Below, piece after piece: positions 25,890 through 36,064 of a DNA stretch of 64,000 nt. Where the stretch lies: NCBI RefSeq assembly GCF_016624945.1, contig NZ_JACVUI010000004.1, positions 186,001 to 250,000 on the forward strand, in the 5' to 3' direction. Under the pieces are notes generated by a model. That model did not search any database. It worked only from the letters and a program-made list of their open reading frames with translations, and had not been told where the DNA came from. Source of the stretch: Acinetobacter sp. S54. Lineage in GTDB: Bacteria; Pseudomonadota; Gammaproteobacteria; Pseudomonadales; Moraxellaceae. Position numbers and translations under genes: made by a program. Within the stretch, counting starts at the first letter, position 1, and every line of letters begins with the position of its first letter.

Positions 25890-27347
25890 GTGAGCAAAGA
25901 CACTATCATCGCCCTACACGCGGAACACCAGGGTCGTTGGAAAAACCGCGAAGAAATTGCGGAACATATGATTGCGCTAATTGGCCAGTTATACCGCGAA
26001 AAAAATATTGTCGTTTCTGTTTACGGTCGTTCTTTAATCAACCGCTCTGTGATTCAGATTTTAAAAACGCATCGTCGCACTCGTGTAGTGGACGTAGAGC
26101 TTTCTGTTGTTAATACTTTTCCGATTTTAGAAGCGTTGGCAAAAGTTGAAAATATTGGTTCAGCTGAAGTTGATATCGGTAAGCTTGCTGTTGAATACAA
26201 AGAAAAAGGCGGCGATATCGATGCTTTTGTTGCTCAAGCGGTTGAGTCAATCAAAGGCAATGCAACCTCTGAACAACCTAAAGATGTAGTGTTATACGGT
26301 TTTGGTCGTATTGGTCGTATTTTGGCACGTTTGATTATTAGTCAATCTGGCTTGGGGCGTGGTTTAAGCCTTAAAGCAATCGTTGTGCGTAAATCTTCTG
26401 ATGGCGACTTGGCAAAACGTGCGTCTTTGTTACGTCGTGACTCTATTCACGGTACTTTTGCAGGTACAATCGCTGTTGATGAAGAAAACGAAGCAATTAT
26501 CGCCAATGGTAATTACATCAAAGTGATTTATGCGTCTAATCCAAGTGAAGTGGATTACACCCAATATGGTATTAACAATGCGCTTTTGATTGATAACACC
26601 GGTAAATGGCGTGATGTTGATGGTTTAAGCCAACATCTTAACTGCGCTGGTGTTGCCCGTGTTGTGTTGACTGCACCGGGTAAAGGCGACATGAAAAATG
26701 TGGTATTTGGTGTAAACCAAGCTGACATTTTAGATGAAGACAAAATTATTTCTGCTGCAAGCTGTACCACTAATGCAATCACTCCAATCTTAAAAGTAGT
26801 GGATGAAAAATATCATGTGTTAAATGGTCACGTTGAAACTGTTCACTCATTTACCAATGATCAAAATCTGATTGATAATTATCACAAGGCAGATCGTCGT
26901 GGTCGTGCGGCAACCTTGAACATGGTGATTACAGAAACAGGCGCTGCTAAAGCTGTTGCTAAAGCATTGCCACAGTTGAAAGGTAAATTAACAGGTAACT
27001 CTGTTCGTGTACCAACGCCAAATGTTTCTCTTGCAATCTTGAATTTGACGTTAGATAAAGAAGTTGATCGTGATGAAGTGAATGAATATATTCGTCAGAT
27101 TTCAATTAATTCTAACCTGCAAGGTCAAATTGGTTATACCAACTCAACTGAAGTGGTTTCAAGTGATTTTATTGGTTCGCGTACTGCGGGCGTATTTGAT
27201 GCTCAGGCAACCATTACTTCAGGTAATCGTTTAACTGCGTATGTCTGGTATGACAACGAAGTCGGTTATAGCTGCCAAGTATTGCGTATCGCTGAACAAA
27301 TGTGTGGCGTAAGTTATCCAAAAGTTCCTGCTGGAACTGATGCATAA
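25890..27347 (+). CDS. gap: Glyceraldehyde-3-phosphate dehydrogenase, long (about 485 residue) type
   Basis: Phosphorylating NAD(P)-dependent GAPDH of the type found in Pseudomonas (PA3001-like). A 130-residue N-terminal extension (HAEHQGRWKNREEIAEHMIALIGQLYREKN, VYGRSLINRSVIQILKTH) precedes the Rossmann domain VLYGFGRIGRILARLI. The catalytic Cys is in SAASCTTNAITP and the catalytic His in ETVHSFTND. ESTNSxEVxSSDF-like and YDNEVGYSCQVLRIAE segments complete the active site. The start is the GTG at 25890 with AGAGG eight bases ahead, not the in-frame ATG-like codon at 25848. A 13-base palindrome AGTGA-ATA-TCACT (25767-25779) upstream may be an operator. Confidence 0.93.
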   Translation: MSKDTIIALHAEHQGRWKNREEIAEHMIALIGQLYREKNIVVSVYGRSLINRSVIQILKTHRRTRVVDVELSVVNTFPILEALAKVENIGSAEVDIGKLAVEYKEKGGDIDAFVAQAVESIKGNATSEQPKDVVLYGFGRIGRILARLIISQSGLGRGLSLKAIVVRKSSDGDLAKRASLLRRDSIHGTFAGTIAVDEENEAIIANGNYIKVIYASNPSEVDYTQYGINNALLIDNTGKWRDVDGLSQHLNCAGVARVVLTAPGKGDMKNVVFGVNQADILDEDKIISAASCTTNAITPILKVVDEKYHVLNGHVETVHSFTNDQNLIDNYHKADRRGRAATLNMVITETGAAKAVAKALPQLKGKLTGNSVRVPTPNVSLAILNLTLDKEVDRDEVNEYIRQISINSNLQGQIGYTNSTEVVSSDFIGSRTAGVFDAQATITSGNRLTAYVWYDNEVGYSCQVLRIAEQMCGVSYPKVPAGTDA

Positions 27348-27369
27348 TTTATTACTTCATGTTTGTTTT

Positions 27370-27399
27370 AAAAAGCTCAGTTTCGACTGAGCTTTTTTT
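27370..27399 (+). terminator. Intrinsic terminator after gap
   Basis: Stem AAAAGCTCAGT / ACTGAGCTTTT (27371-27381 and 27386-27396) with a TTCG tetraloop and T-run. Confidence 0.92.
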
Positions 27400-27526
27400 A
27401 TGTCGATCTGTTTTATAAAGACTAACAGCATTTCACAGATACAAAATCGATGCTGAATGTTTCTATTAAATCGTAAACACTGTGCTTTCAAAGAAATAAA
27501 AGAATTTGTAATTTAAGGATAGAACA

Positions 27527-28270
27527 TTGCAAGTGAGAAATGTGCTGAGTGGATTAGCATTGATTGCATTGGCGACCCTAATAGGTGTTGGTATTGCAAT
27601 CTGGGTTTTTAAATATTTCAATATTTATATTCCCTTGAAAAATCAAGCGGTGAATATTGATTTACAAGAGCCTTTGCAGGCAAAAGTCAAAATTCAGGAT
27701 GCACTGGATGTGGATGTTACAGGTCGTGTGAATGCTGCGATTCCTATTCGGGAAAATCTCAATATTCCTTTAACCCAAACTCTGACGCCGCGTGTTTATT
27801 TTGATAATCAGGTGCCGATTAAAACGACCATTCCTGTAAAGGAAACGTTGAAGGTTAATCAAAACTTACCCATTGATACGAACGTTCAAGTCAAGGTATT
27901 GGGTAAGGATATTACTTTGCCGTTGAAAGGAACTATTCCAATCAAATTAGATGTGCCGATTGATATACAAGTTCCGCTTGAGCAAAACGTCCATTTAAAG
28001 TTTGATGCACCAGTGCGCACAGTACTAAAAGAAAATTTAAATATTCCATTAGATACCACTTTAAAAACTAATATTCCTATTAGTGGTCATTTGAATGTTC
28101 CCATTGAAACAGCTTTAGCTGCTTCGGTAGATGTGCAAAATACTTTACCGATCAAAATTCAGCAGGGGGAGTTAAAAATTCCATTGTCGAGTATGCGCAT
28201 TCAAAAAGTGGGTGATTCGCCACCTACTTCGAAAATAGCAACGCCTGTTCCTTTACCACACAAGGAATAG
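27527..28270 (+). CDS. Membrane-anchored repeat-rich envelope protein, unknown function
   Basis: No known family recognised. A single N-terminal helix (VLSGLALIALATLIGVGIAIWVF) anchors a 210-residue exported part made of short repeats in which IPI/VPI/LPL triplets alternate with polar residues every 12-16 positions: IPIRENLNIPL, VPIKTTIPVKETLKV, LPIDTNVQVKV, ITLPLKGTIPIKLDVPIDIQVPL, LNIPLDTTLKTNIPI. Such a pattern suggests a long beta-solenoid or bridge-like sheet in the periplasm. The start is TTG at 27527, which has AAGGA seven bases upstream. Six bases separate it from a second gene of the same design. It has a Pro-rich C-terminus. Confidence 0.72.
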   Translation: MQVRNVLSGLALIALATLIGVGIAIWVFKYFNIYIPLKNQAVNIDLQEPLQAKVKIQDALDVDVTGRVNAAIPIRENLNIPLTQTLTPRVYFDNQVPIKTTIPVKETLKVNQNLPIDTNVQVKVLGKDITLPLKGTIPIKLDVPIDIQVPLEQNVHLKFDAPVRTVLKENLNIPLDTTLKTNIPISGHLNVPIETALAASVDVQNTLPIKIQQGELKIPLSSMRIQKVGDSPPTSKIATPVPLPHKE

Positions 28271-28276
28271 CAATTA

Positions 28277-28957
28277 ATGTGGTTCTTTAGCTCCTTAAAA
28301 CGTACTTTACTGATTTTTATTGGCATCGTGAGTCTAGTTGCAGTCTTATTTTGGCTTTATTTGAATATTCAGGCATCTGTTTCTGTGTCTTCTCATCATG
28401 CTCAAATTCATTTACCCGAATCACTTCCTACAAAAATCCATGTCGGAAATTATTTGCAAACTCGGTCGATAGGTAAACTTGATACCAGCATTGATATTAA
28501 TCGACAATTAGATTTACCGCTACGTGGTAAATATCTAGCAGAATTGAGTTTTGAGGTGGAAACTCCGATTACAGTGAATATTGATTATTCCACGATGCTA
28601 AAAATCGATGAAACTATGCCACTTGAAACCACAACCGATCTGATCTATCAAAATAAGTTATTGCCACAGTTTCCTTTAAAACTGGATATTCCCATCCAGT
28701 TGGATGTACCGTTTCAGCTTAAACGCAGTTATACCTTACCTGTCAAAATTTCATTTAGTGGGCCCGTATATTTTGAGTTTAATGAGCCTGTACGCCTCAA
28801 TGTCCAGCATCAGTTTAATCCCACTCTAAATATCAATGATCCGATGACAATGCGCAAAATTGCGACTTTCAATGCCATTATGTATAACTCCGTACAAACG
28901 ACTCAGGCAAACCTTGATATGCAGATGAATCTCCCTTTGAAAAATATTCATCCTTAA
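28277..28957 (+). CDS. Second membrane-anchored repeat-rich envelope protein, unknown function
   Basis: Same layout as its upstream neighbour and probably an ancient duplicate: N-terminal helix (LLIFIGIVSLVAVLFWLYLNI), then about 190 exported residues with repeated strand units such as LPESLPTKIHVGNYL, IDINRQLDLPLRGKYLAELSF, LKLDIPIQLDVPFQLKRSYTLPVKISFSGPV and LNVQHQFNPTLNINDPMTM. It lacks cysteines and recognisable catalytic motifs. Translated from ATG right after the first gene (6-base gap), so the two form one operon. A structural pairing of the two products is a reasonable inference. Confidence 0.72.
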   Translation: MWFFSSLKRTLLIFIGIVSLVAVLFWLYLNIQASVSVSSHHAQIHLPESLPTKIHVGNYLQTRSIGKLDTSIDINRQLDLPLRGKYLAELSFEVETPITVNIDYSTMLKIDETMPLETTTDLIYQNKLLPQFPLKLDIPIQLDVPFQLKRSYTLPVKISFSGPVYFEFNEPVRLNVQHQFNPTLNINDPMTMRKIATFNAIMYNSVQTTQANLDMQMNLPLKNIHP

Positions 28958-28964
28958 AAATTGA

Positions 28965-30338
<1,374 letters not shown>

Positions 30339-30412
30339 ACTTTTCACAACCCCTTTAATTCCTCCTGTGAGGTGATGTGGCTTTGCAAGATGGAAAGCAA
30401 TTTGAGGAAAAC

Positions 30413-31546
30413 ATGATAGAAGTGGTGGATGGGCAACGTCAGCTCAATGAGTGTAAACGAATCGTTGTTAAAATCGGATCCTCTCTACTCACAGCAAATG
30501 GGCAAGGTTTAGATTTAGATGCAATTTCGCATTGGGCAACTCAAATTGCCAATCTACATACTGCTGGACATGAAATTATTTTAGTGTCCTCTGGTGCTGT
30601 GGCTGAAGGGATGGTGCGCATGAAGCTGTCGAGTCGACCCACCGATCTACCCAGTCTGCAAGCTTGTGCAGCTATTGGCCAAATGGGCTTGATCCATACG
30701 TGGTCGAGTGTGCTGGAAAAACATAGCATTCAAACTGCACAAGTTCTTCTGACTCATGATGATCTGGCAGATCGTCGGCGTTATCTTAACTCTTGTGATG
30801 CATTACAAAATTTGATTGACTGGCGTGTGATTCCCGTCATCAATGAAAATGATACGGTTTCAACCGATGAAATTCGTTTTGGTGATAATGATACGTTGGC
30901 GGCAATGGTTGCGGGGCAAGTACATGCGGATTTGTTGATTATATTAACGGATCAGCAAGGTATGTTTGATTCTGATCCACGTAGTAACCCTGACGCGAAA
31001 TTATTGACTGAAGTTCGTGCTTTAGACGATAGTTTGTTTGAAATGGCGGGCGGTGGTGGCGTGCTAGGACGAGGAGGCATGGTCACTAAAGTTCGTGCTG
31101 CGCGCCTTGCGGCTAAATCGGGATGTCCAACGCTCATTGCTAGTGGTGAAAGTGATCATGTTTTGTCGCGTTTAATGGCAGGTGAAATGCTCGGCACTTT
31201 ATTCAGTACGGATAAAGATCGTATGACGGCGCATCAACAGTGGTTAGCGGCACATTTACAAACTGCAGGCCGTTTGATTATTGATGATGGTGCTGTAGAC
31301 GCAATTAAAGAACGTCATCGTAGTTTATTGCCTGTTGGTGTCAAAACTGTTGAAGGGCATTTTGATCGTGGTGATGTCGTTGAATGTGTCGATAAGTCTG
31401 GAAAGCGGATTGCGGTAGGACGGGTAAATTTTAGTTCGCAATCGGCCGATATTATCAAAGGATTAGCATCTGATAAGGTTTATCAAGTTTTAGGCGAAGC
31501 GCGTTCACTGGAAATGATTCATCGCAACCATATGGCGATTTACTAA
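30413..31546 (+). CDS. proB: Glutamate 5-kinase
   Basis: First step of proline synthesis: ATP-dependent phosphorylation of glutamate. The amino-acid kinase domain (residues about 15-270) shows [50 protein letters not shown] and [19 protein letters not shown]; the C-terminal PUA domain (about 285-370) ends with [24 protein letters not shown]. Proline inhibits the family through the kinase domain. The ATG at 30413 with GAGGA upstream gives 377 residues; a GTG at 30377 is in frame but would add an unusual extension. proB is separated from proA, which is not in the window. Confidence 0.95.
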   Translation: MIEVVDGQRQLNECKRIVVKIGSSLLTANGQGLDLDAISHWATQIANLHTAGHEIILVSSGAVAEGMVRMKLSSRPTDLPSLQACAAIGQMGLIHTWSSVLEKHSIQTAQVLLTHDDLADRRRYLNSCDALQNLIDWRVIPVINENDTVSTDEIRFGDNDTLAAMVAGQVHADLLIILTDQQGMFDSDPRSNPDAKLLTEVRALDDSLFEMAGGGGVLGRGGMVTKVRAARLAAKSGCPTLIASGESDHVLSRLMAGEMLGTLFSTDKDRMTAHQQWLAAHLQTAGRLIIDDGAVDAIKERHRSLLPVGVKTVEGHFDRGDVVECVDKSGKRIAVGRVNFSSQSADIIKGLASDKVYQVLGEARSLEMIHRNHMAIY

Positions 31547-31558
31547 GGTTAAAAAATA

Positions 31559-31585
31559 AAAAACTCGCTTAGGCGAGTTTTTTTA
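31559..31585. terminator. Bidirectional terminator between proB and the HAD gene
   Basis: Stem AAACTCGC / GCGAGTTT (31561-31568 and 31573-31580), loop TTAG, with flanking A-run and T-run. It overlaps the 3' end of the HAD gene, including its stop codon. Confidence 0.88.
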
Positions 31586-32222
31586 CATCTGCGAGTCGAG
31601 GTAGCTGTTGATCTTCTCCGACCATATAACAGCTATCTGCCAAGCTAAACATTTCTAAATCTTCATAGCTGTTGCCATAAGCGTATACATGGGCGTAATC
31701 ATTGAGATGATAAGCGTTATGAATTCTGATTTTTTTCTGTTCAGAACTACAGTCGGGTGTAGAATATTCGCCCGTAATTATTCCATTAAGGATCTCAACT
31801 TGTGTACAGATCAGATCGATATTGAGAAGTTCACAAACTGGTTTTAAATATAAATCGATCGAAGCAGAAACCAAAACCACTTTATCGCCTTGTGACTGAT
31901 GCTGTAATAGGCGCTGTAGCAATTGTGAATCTAGGCTTTTAAGCAAAGTCTTGGCATAGTCCTGCCCCAATTGTTGTAATTGTTCTGCTGAATTGCCTTT
32001 AAACATCGTGGTAAAAAGCTTGGCGCGCATGGCATCAGCGGGATAAAGTTTTAAATAATAGGCCTGAATCCACGGAAGAATCTTCAGACCCTTACGCATG
32101 ATATGCCTTTTAGATAAAGTATAAAAAATAAAACCAGTGAAACTATCTTTAGTACAGAGTGTTCCATCAAAATCAAACAGGGCGAGATTTATATTTTTAT
32201 TCGTTTCGCTCGTTGCATACAT
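31569..32222 (-). CDS. HAD-superfamily phosphatase, subfamily IB (SerB-like)
   Basis: A 217-residue phosphatase with motif I DFDGTLCTKDSF (nucleophile Asp and acid/base Asp), motif II VSASIDLYL, a Lys-containing motif III around SEQKKIRI, and motif IV YAYGNSYEDLEMFSLAD with the metal-binding Asp. The helical cap follows motif I. The pattern fits the HAD-IB family of phosphoserine phosphatase-like enzymes; the substrate is not known. The gene starts inside the DUF1615 gene: 34 bases overlap, showing co-translation. Confidence 0.88.
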   Translation of the reverse strand: MYATSETNKNINLALFDFDGTLCTKDSFTGFIFYTLSKRHIMRKGLKILPWIQAYYLKLYPADAMRAKLFTTMFKGNSAEQLQQLGQDYAKTLLKSLDSQLLQRLLQHQSQGDKVVLVSASIDLYLKPVCELLNIDLICTQVEILNGIITGEYSTPDCSSEQKKIRIHNAYHLNDYAHVYAYGNSYEDLEMFSLADSCYMVGEDQQLPRLADVKKLA

Positions 32223-33397
32223 GTTTCATATCTTCCATTGACTCGGGAGGCAAACCAGTTGGTGTTGTAATCTCGACTTAATTTTGGTCCAGAAATAATG
32301 ACTTGCGGCATGATGGCATAAATTGGTTCTTTACCAGTTTTTGCCTTATACAATTTTTTAACCGCTATATAAGTTTGGGTATCTTCAAAAGATTTCTCTT
32401 TCTCTTTTTTCAGGTCTGAGCGAATTTGCCGAGGTGTAACTAACACGTTATTTTGCGCAAAGACAGAGATAAGTTCTTTCTCAGATTGACTGAGTACAGC
32501 GCGGGGACTACCATCTTTATTGTAAAGCAGTAAATCGCCATCCAAATCCAGTTCTTTTGGTGTTAAATCATTTAGCATACTTTGAAAAGCCGCATTACGG
32601 CTAGAATACATACCAGAATTATAATCAGCAAATCGATAAATCGACTTATCATAATCGGCAGGATACATCATCAAACGATGGATACCGTAATATAAACCAC
32701 CATATTGTGTATATAAATCGTCACGCAATTCATTGGTATTCATACGAGAACGTTTGTGATCCTGTGCGTAAGTAATCAAGACTTGCATAGAACCTAACGT
32801 AGTAATTGGATTCATTTTTTCGCCAATATCTTGCCCTACTAATTTGGCCGCTCCAGTTAAAGCACTGACATGATAATGACTCGCCATAAAATCAAAAATT
32901 TGACGATAAAGTAAATCCAGATCACGCTCCGTGCGGACTTTACGCATTTGGCTCATATAATTATTATCTGGAGACGGCTGATTTTTAAGGACATCCTCAA
33001 AATAACCTGCCACTTGACCGCCAATAGTGGTTCCTAATTTTTCTTCAAACTTTTCATTTAGACGTGTATTGACTTCCTTAACTGCTTTTTCACCTAGCCC
33101 AGGAACGACTGGGTCTGCAACGAAATTAGACTCTTGATCAACCACAGCAATAATGCTGCATACATTCTCTTTAGTTTTGGGAATACCTAATTTTCCCATA
33201 ATATCATCGATATCATTTGCCCATGATTCACGGCCACTCACACGCGTAGGAATCACACGTTTAATTTGCTCAGCTTTAAATTCAGGTTCATCCTTATGCG
33301 ACCACCAATTACCATCACCACATCCAGCCAACACCAGACTTAATACAATCGTGCTGAATGACTTTAGGTATAAACCAGATTTAAAGGGGGTATTCAT
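32189..33397 (-). CDS. DUF1615 family lipoprotein
   Basis: An exported lipoprotein: KSGLYLKSFSTIVLSLVLAGCGDGNWW has a lipobox LAGC with Cys near residue 25. The mature part (about 375 residues) matches DUF1615, found in proteobacterial envelopes; the helical stretch around SIIAVVDQESNFVADPVVPG resembles the catalytic-helix region of lytic transglycosylases (an E-S pair after VVDQ), but no enzymatic activity is known to me. The ATG at 33397 is chosen so that the lipobox lies at a normal distance. The HAD gene overlaps its 3' end. Confidence 0.82.
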   Translation of the reverse strand: MNTPFKSGLYLKSFSTIVLSLVLAGCGDGNWWSHKDEPEFKAEQIKRVIPTRVSGRESWANDIDDIMGKLGIPKTKENVCSIIAVVDQESNFVADPVVPGLGEKAVKEVNTRLNEKFEEKLGTTIGGQVAGYFEDVLKNQPSPDNNYMSQMRKVRTERDLDLLYRQIFDFMASHYHVSALTGAAKLVGQDIGEKMNPITTLGSMQVLITYAQDHKRSRMNTNELRDDLYTQYGGLYYGIHRLMMYPADYDKSIYRFADYNSGMYSSRNAAFQSMLNDLTPKELDLDGDLLLYNKDGSPRAVLSQSEKELISVFAQNNVLVTPRQIRSDLKKEKEKSFEDTQTYIAVKKLYKAKTGKEPIYAIMPQVIISGPKLSRDYNTNWFASRVNGRYETCMQRAKRIKI

Positions 33398-33558
33398 GCA
33401 AACAAAGCACCCTGATAAAAAGATGAGCAATAAAACAGATGCAGTATACTATGTTGATCGAAAAATGCATGAATATTATGCATGTGGTGTTTTCTGATTT
33501 TAAATCAGCATTGTTTACTTTTTGAGTAATTAATTGATTTGAAATGGTTTTATTAAAG

Positions 33559-34074
33559 TTATTCAAATGCGTTGTTAAGGCTCTTTGTGTTTACATCTTC
33601 AATTTTGATCCTATTTAAGCCTTCATTTACTTTATTTAGCAGATGTATGAGCGTTACTGCATCATCAAAAGCAATTCCGTCCATGGCCTGATGATAAAAA
33701 CTAAAAATTTGTTCCTGCAAATTTTCCCAGTTCTTATGTCCTAATGCGGTAAGTGCTACATTTTTTGCACGTCGATCCTGATGATCAATTAAGCGTTCAA
33801 CAAAGCCATCACGTTCAAGACGTTTTAAGATAAGCGTCAAATTTTGACGACTTACCCCAAGATATTCAGTTAAATCGGAAAAGGACATTCCTGTTTTAGC
33901 ATGAGGGCGTGATAAAGCACCGAGTACCGACCAGTGTACCGGCGAAATTCCAAGCTGGTTAAAACATTGTCGATCCAGAGAGTTTCCTACTTGGAATAAC
34001 CTAAAAAACAATCGGTTATGAATTGAATATAAAGCTGGATCATACATTTTTTCTTGTGTGTTATTCATTCGCAT
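33559..34074 (-). CDS. badR: MarR-family transcriptional regulator (BadR-like)
   Basis: 171 residues with a winged helix: LGISPVHWSVLGAL, the recognition region SFSDLTEYLGVSRQNLTLILKRLERDGFVERL and the wing DQRRAKNVALTALG. It is divergently transcribed from the cyclohexanecarboxylate-type operon with 381 bases between. In Rhodopseudomonas the MarR protein BadR represses badHI-aliAB and is relieved by a CoA thioester intermediate. By position this protein is the likely local regulator; the ligand is inferred. Confidence 0.8.
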   Translation of the reverse strand: MRMNNTQEKMYDPALYSIHNRLFFRLFQVGNSLDRQCFNQLGISPVHWSVLGALSRPHAKTGMSFSDLTEYLGVSRQNLTLILKRLERDGFVERLIDHQDRRAKNVALTALGHKNWENLQEQIFSFYHQAMDGIAFDDAVTLIHLLNKVNEGLNRIKIEDVNTKSLNNAFE

Positions 34075-34455
34075 CTCAAAGATCCTTACTTAGAGCATCA
34101 TACCTGAATTAAAAGTGGGAATTCAAAAGATTCATGTGTGGGGCCTTTAAATCAAATTTTATAGAAAAATACTTACCGTCCGTCAGAGTTTTCCTAGATT
34201 TCAGAAACGTCAATTTCATTCCCTCGTAGTCACATGTTTATTTAACTGAATCAGTTGAATCTTATCCAATGGTATTTTTGACTAATCAAAAATATAAGTA
34301 TTTTGGGATATTATGTAAATATGATGATTTAAAATAATTAATTATTATTTAAAATTCAATAAATTAAAATTTTTAAAATTTAATATATGTAAATGTATTG
34401 ACATAAATCCGCCGAATAATTATGCTGAATTTATAACAAGGACAAAGGAAAGAAG
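34075..34455. other. Divergent regulatory region of the alicyclic-acid operon
   Basis: No gene is seen. For the plus strand TTGACA (34398-34403) and TATGCT (34421-34426) form a near-consensus promoter with 17-base spacing, 29 bases before the SDR start codon. Candidate operators are the perfect AACTGA-A-TCAGTT (34244-34256) and the AT-only palindrome AATAATTAATTATT (34333-34346). A long AT-rich tract (34290-34390) may favour DNA bending. Confidence 0.65.
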
Positions 34456-35223
34456 ATGAAAGGACTAAAAGACAAAGTCATTATCGTGACGGGCGGTGCA
34501 GGTGGAATTGGATCTGCTACTTGTAAACGTCTTGCGCAGGAAGGTGCAAAAGTTGCGGTATTTGATATGAATTTACAAGTTGCTGAATCTCTAGTGGCAG
34601 ACATTCAAGCGAACCATGGACAAGCGGTTGCCGTACAGTGTGATATCACGAACCGTGAAGCTGTAGATCAAGCCGTACAAAAGACGCAGACTGAACTGGG
34701 TTCAATTGATGGTTTAGTGAATAACGCAGGTTGGGATGTTTTCAAGCCTTTTATCAAAACTAATGCAAATGAATGGGAACGACTGATTCAGATTAATCTG
34801 GTGGGTATGTTGAATATGCATCATGCAGTTCTACCCTTCATGATTGAAAAAAATGCAGGCCGTATTGTCAATATTGCATCGGATGCTGCACGTGTCGGCT
34901 CTTCAGGTGAAGCAGTATACGCCGCATGTAAGGGGGGGCTACTGTCTTTCTCCAAAACTCTGGCGAGAGAGCATTCACGTAATAATATTACTATTAATGT
35001 GATTTGTCCGGGACCAACAGACACGGCATTGTTGGCTGGTGTTACAGAAGGCGCATCTAATCCAGAAAAATTACGCGAAGCATTTACCCGTGCGATTCCA
35101 TTAGGTCGTTTAGGGCAGCCTGACGATTTAGCCTCATCCATTGCTTTTTTCTTGAGTGATGATGCGAGCTTTATAACGGGACAAGTATTAAGTGTGTCGG
35201 GTGGCCTAACCATGAATGGTTAA
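34456..35223 (+). CDS. badH: Short-chain dehydrogenase, BadH-like (2-hydroxycyclohexanecarboxyl-CoA dehydrogenase)
   Basis: Classical SDR of 255 residues: NAD-binding TGGAGGIG (about 13-20), NNAGW, the catalytic Ser in NIASDAARVGS, YAACK for Tyr and Lys, and PGPTDTALL. The family also includes 3-oxoacyl-ACP reductases, so substrate comes from context: the next gene is a clear BadI. In Rhodopseudomonas BadH oxidises 2-hydroxycyclohexane-1-carboxyl-CoA to the 2-keto compound, and the residues seen here are typical of that subgroup. First gene of the operon, with AAAGGA ahead of the ATG. Confidence 0.82.
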   Translation: MKGLKDKVIIVTGGAGGIGSATCKRLAQEGAKVAVFDMNLQVAESLVADIQANHGQAVAVQCDITNREAVDQAVQKTQTELGSIDGLVNNAGWDVFKPFIKTNANEWERLIQINLVGMLNMHHAVLPFMIEKNAGRIVNIASDAARVGSSGEAVYAACKGGLLSFSKTLAREHSRNNITINVICPGPTDTALLAGVTEGASNPEKLREAFTRAIPLGRLGQPDDLASSIAFFLSDDASFITGQVLSVSGGLTMNG

Positions 35224-35269
35224 CACAATCAAGATTTGGATTGAGAAAAATTGAAAAGGAACAAATAAA

Positions 35270-36052
35270 ATGAATTTTGAAGATATTTTATACGAAGTTA
35301 AAAATAGCGTGGCATGGATCACGATTAACCGCCCCGAAAAAATGAATGCTTTTCGTGGTCAGACTTGTGATGAAATTATTAAGGCTATGAATCGTGCAGG
35401 TTATGATCGAGAAGTGGGAGCTATTGTCTTAACAGGCGCGGGTGAAAAAGCATTTTGTACTGGTGGTGACCAGTCTGCACATGATGGTAACTACGACGGG
35501 CGCGGCACTATTGGCCTGCCAATGGAAGAGTTGCATAACTGTATTCGTGATGTTCCTAAACCCGTTATTGCTCGGGTACAAGGCTATGCGATTGGTGGTG
35601 GCAATGTATTGGCTACGATTTGTGATTTAACGATTTGTTCTGAAAAAGCAATTTTTGGTCAGGTTGGACCAAAGATGGGTTCGGTTGATCCTGGTTATGG
35701 TACGGCATTTCTTGCACGTGTAGTCGGTGAGAAAAAAGCTCGTGAAATCTGGTATATGTGCCGTCGTTATTCAGGTCCGGAAGCCGTTGAAATTGGTCTT
35801 GCCAATAAATGTGTTCCTGCCGAGCAATTAGATGCTGAAGTACAGGCGTGGGGCGAAGAACTTTGCCAACGTAGCCCTACTGCGCTAGCGATTGCCAAAC
35901 GTAGTTTCAATATGGATACCGCACATCAGGCAGGGATTGCGGGTATGGGGATGTACGCGTTGAAATTGTATTACGACACAGAAGAGTCTCGTGAAGGCGT
36001 TAATGCGCTAAAAGAAAAACGTCAACCTGAATTCCGTAAATACTTTAAGTAA
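35270..36052 (+). CDS. badI: 2-ketocyclohexanecarboxyl-CoA hydrolase (BadI)
   Basis: Crotonase-fold enzyme that hydrolytically opens the ring of 2-ketocyclohexanecarboxyl-CoA to give pimeloyl-CoA. From memory, the 260-residue sequence is highly similar to R. palustris BadI over its full length: MNAFRGQTCDEIIKAMNRAG, FCTGGDQSAHDGNYDGRGT, GLPMEELHNCIRDVPKPVI, YAIGGGNVLATICDLTICS and a C-terminal HQAGIAGMGMYALKLYYDT. The oxyanion-hole GGDQ and YAIGGG are intact. This is the most specific marker of the pathway in the window. Confidence 0.92.
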   Translation: MNFEDILYEVKNSVAWITINRPEKMNAFRGQTCDEIIKAMNRAGYDREVGAIVLTGAGEKAFCTGGDQSAHDGNYDGRGTIGLPMEELHNCIRDVPKPVIARVQGYAIGGGNVLATICDLTICSEKAIFGQVGPKMGSVDPGYGTAFLARVVGEKKAREIWYMCRRYSGPEAVEIGLANKCVPAEQLDAEVQAWGEELCQRSPTALAIAKRSFNMDTAHQAGIAGMGMYALKLYYDTEESREGVNALKEKRQPEFRKYFK

Positions 36053-36064
36053 GGAGTGAACAAG

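Noticed and set aside
33153..33497. 114-codon plus-strand frame over the start of the DUF1615 gene
   Set aside because: Most of it is antisense to a well-formed lipoprotein N-terminus; no ribosome-binding site or recognisable sequence.
34821..35213. 130-codon minus-strand frame within the SDR gene
   Set aside because: Shadow of a coding gene with clear SDR motifs on the other strand.
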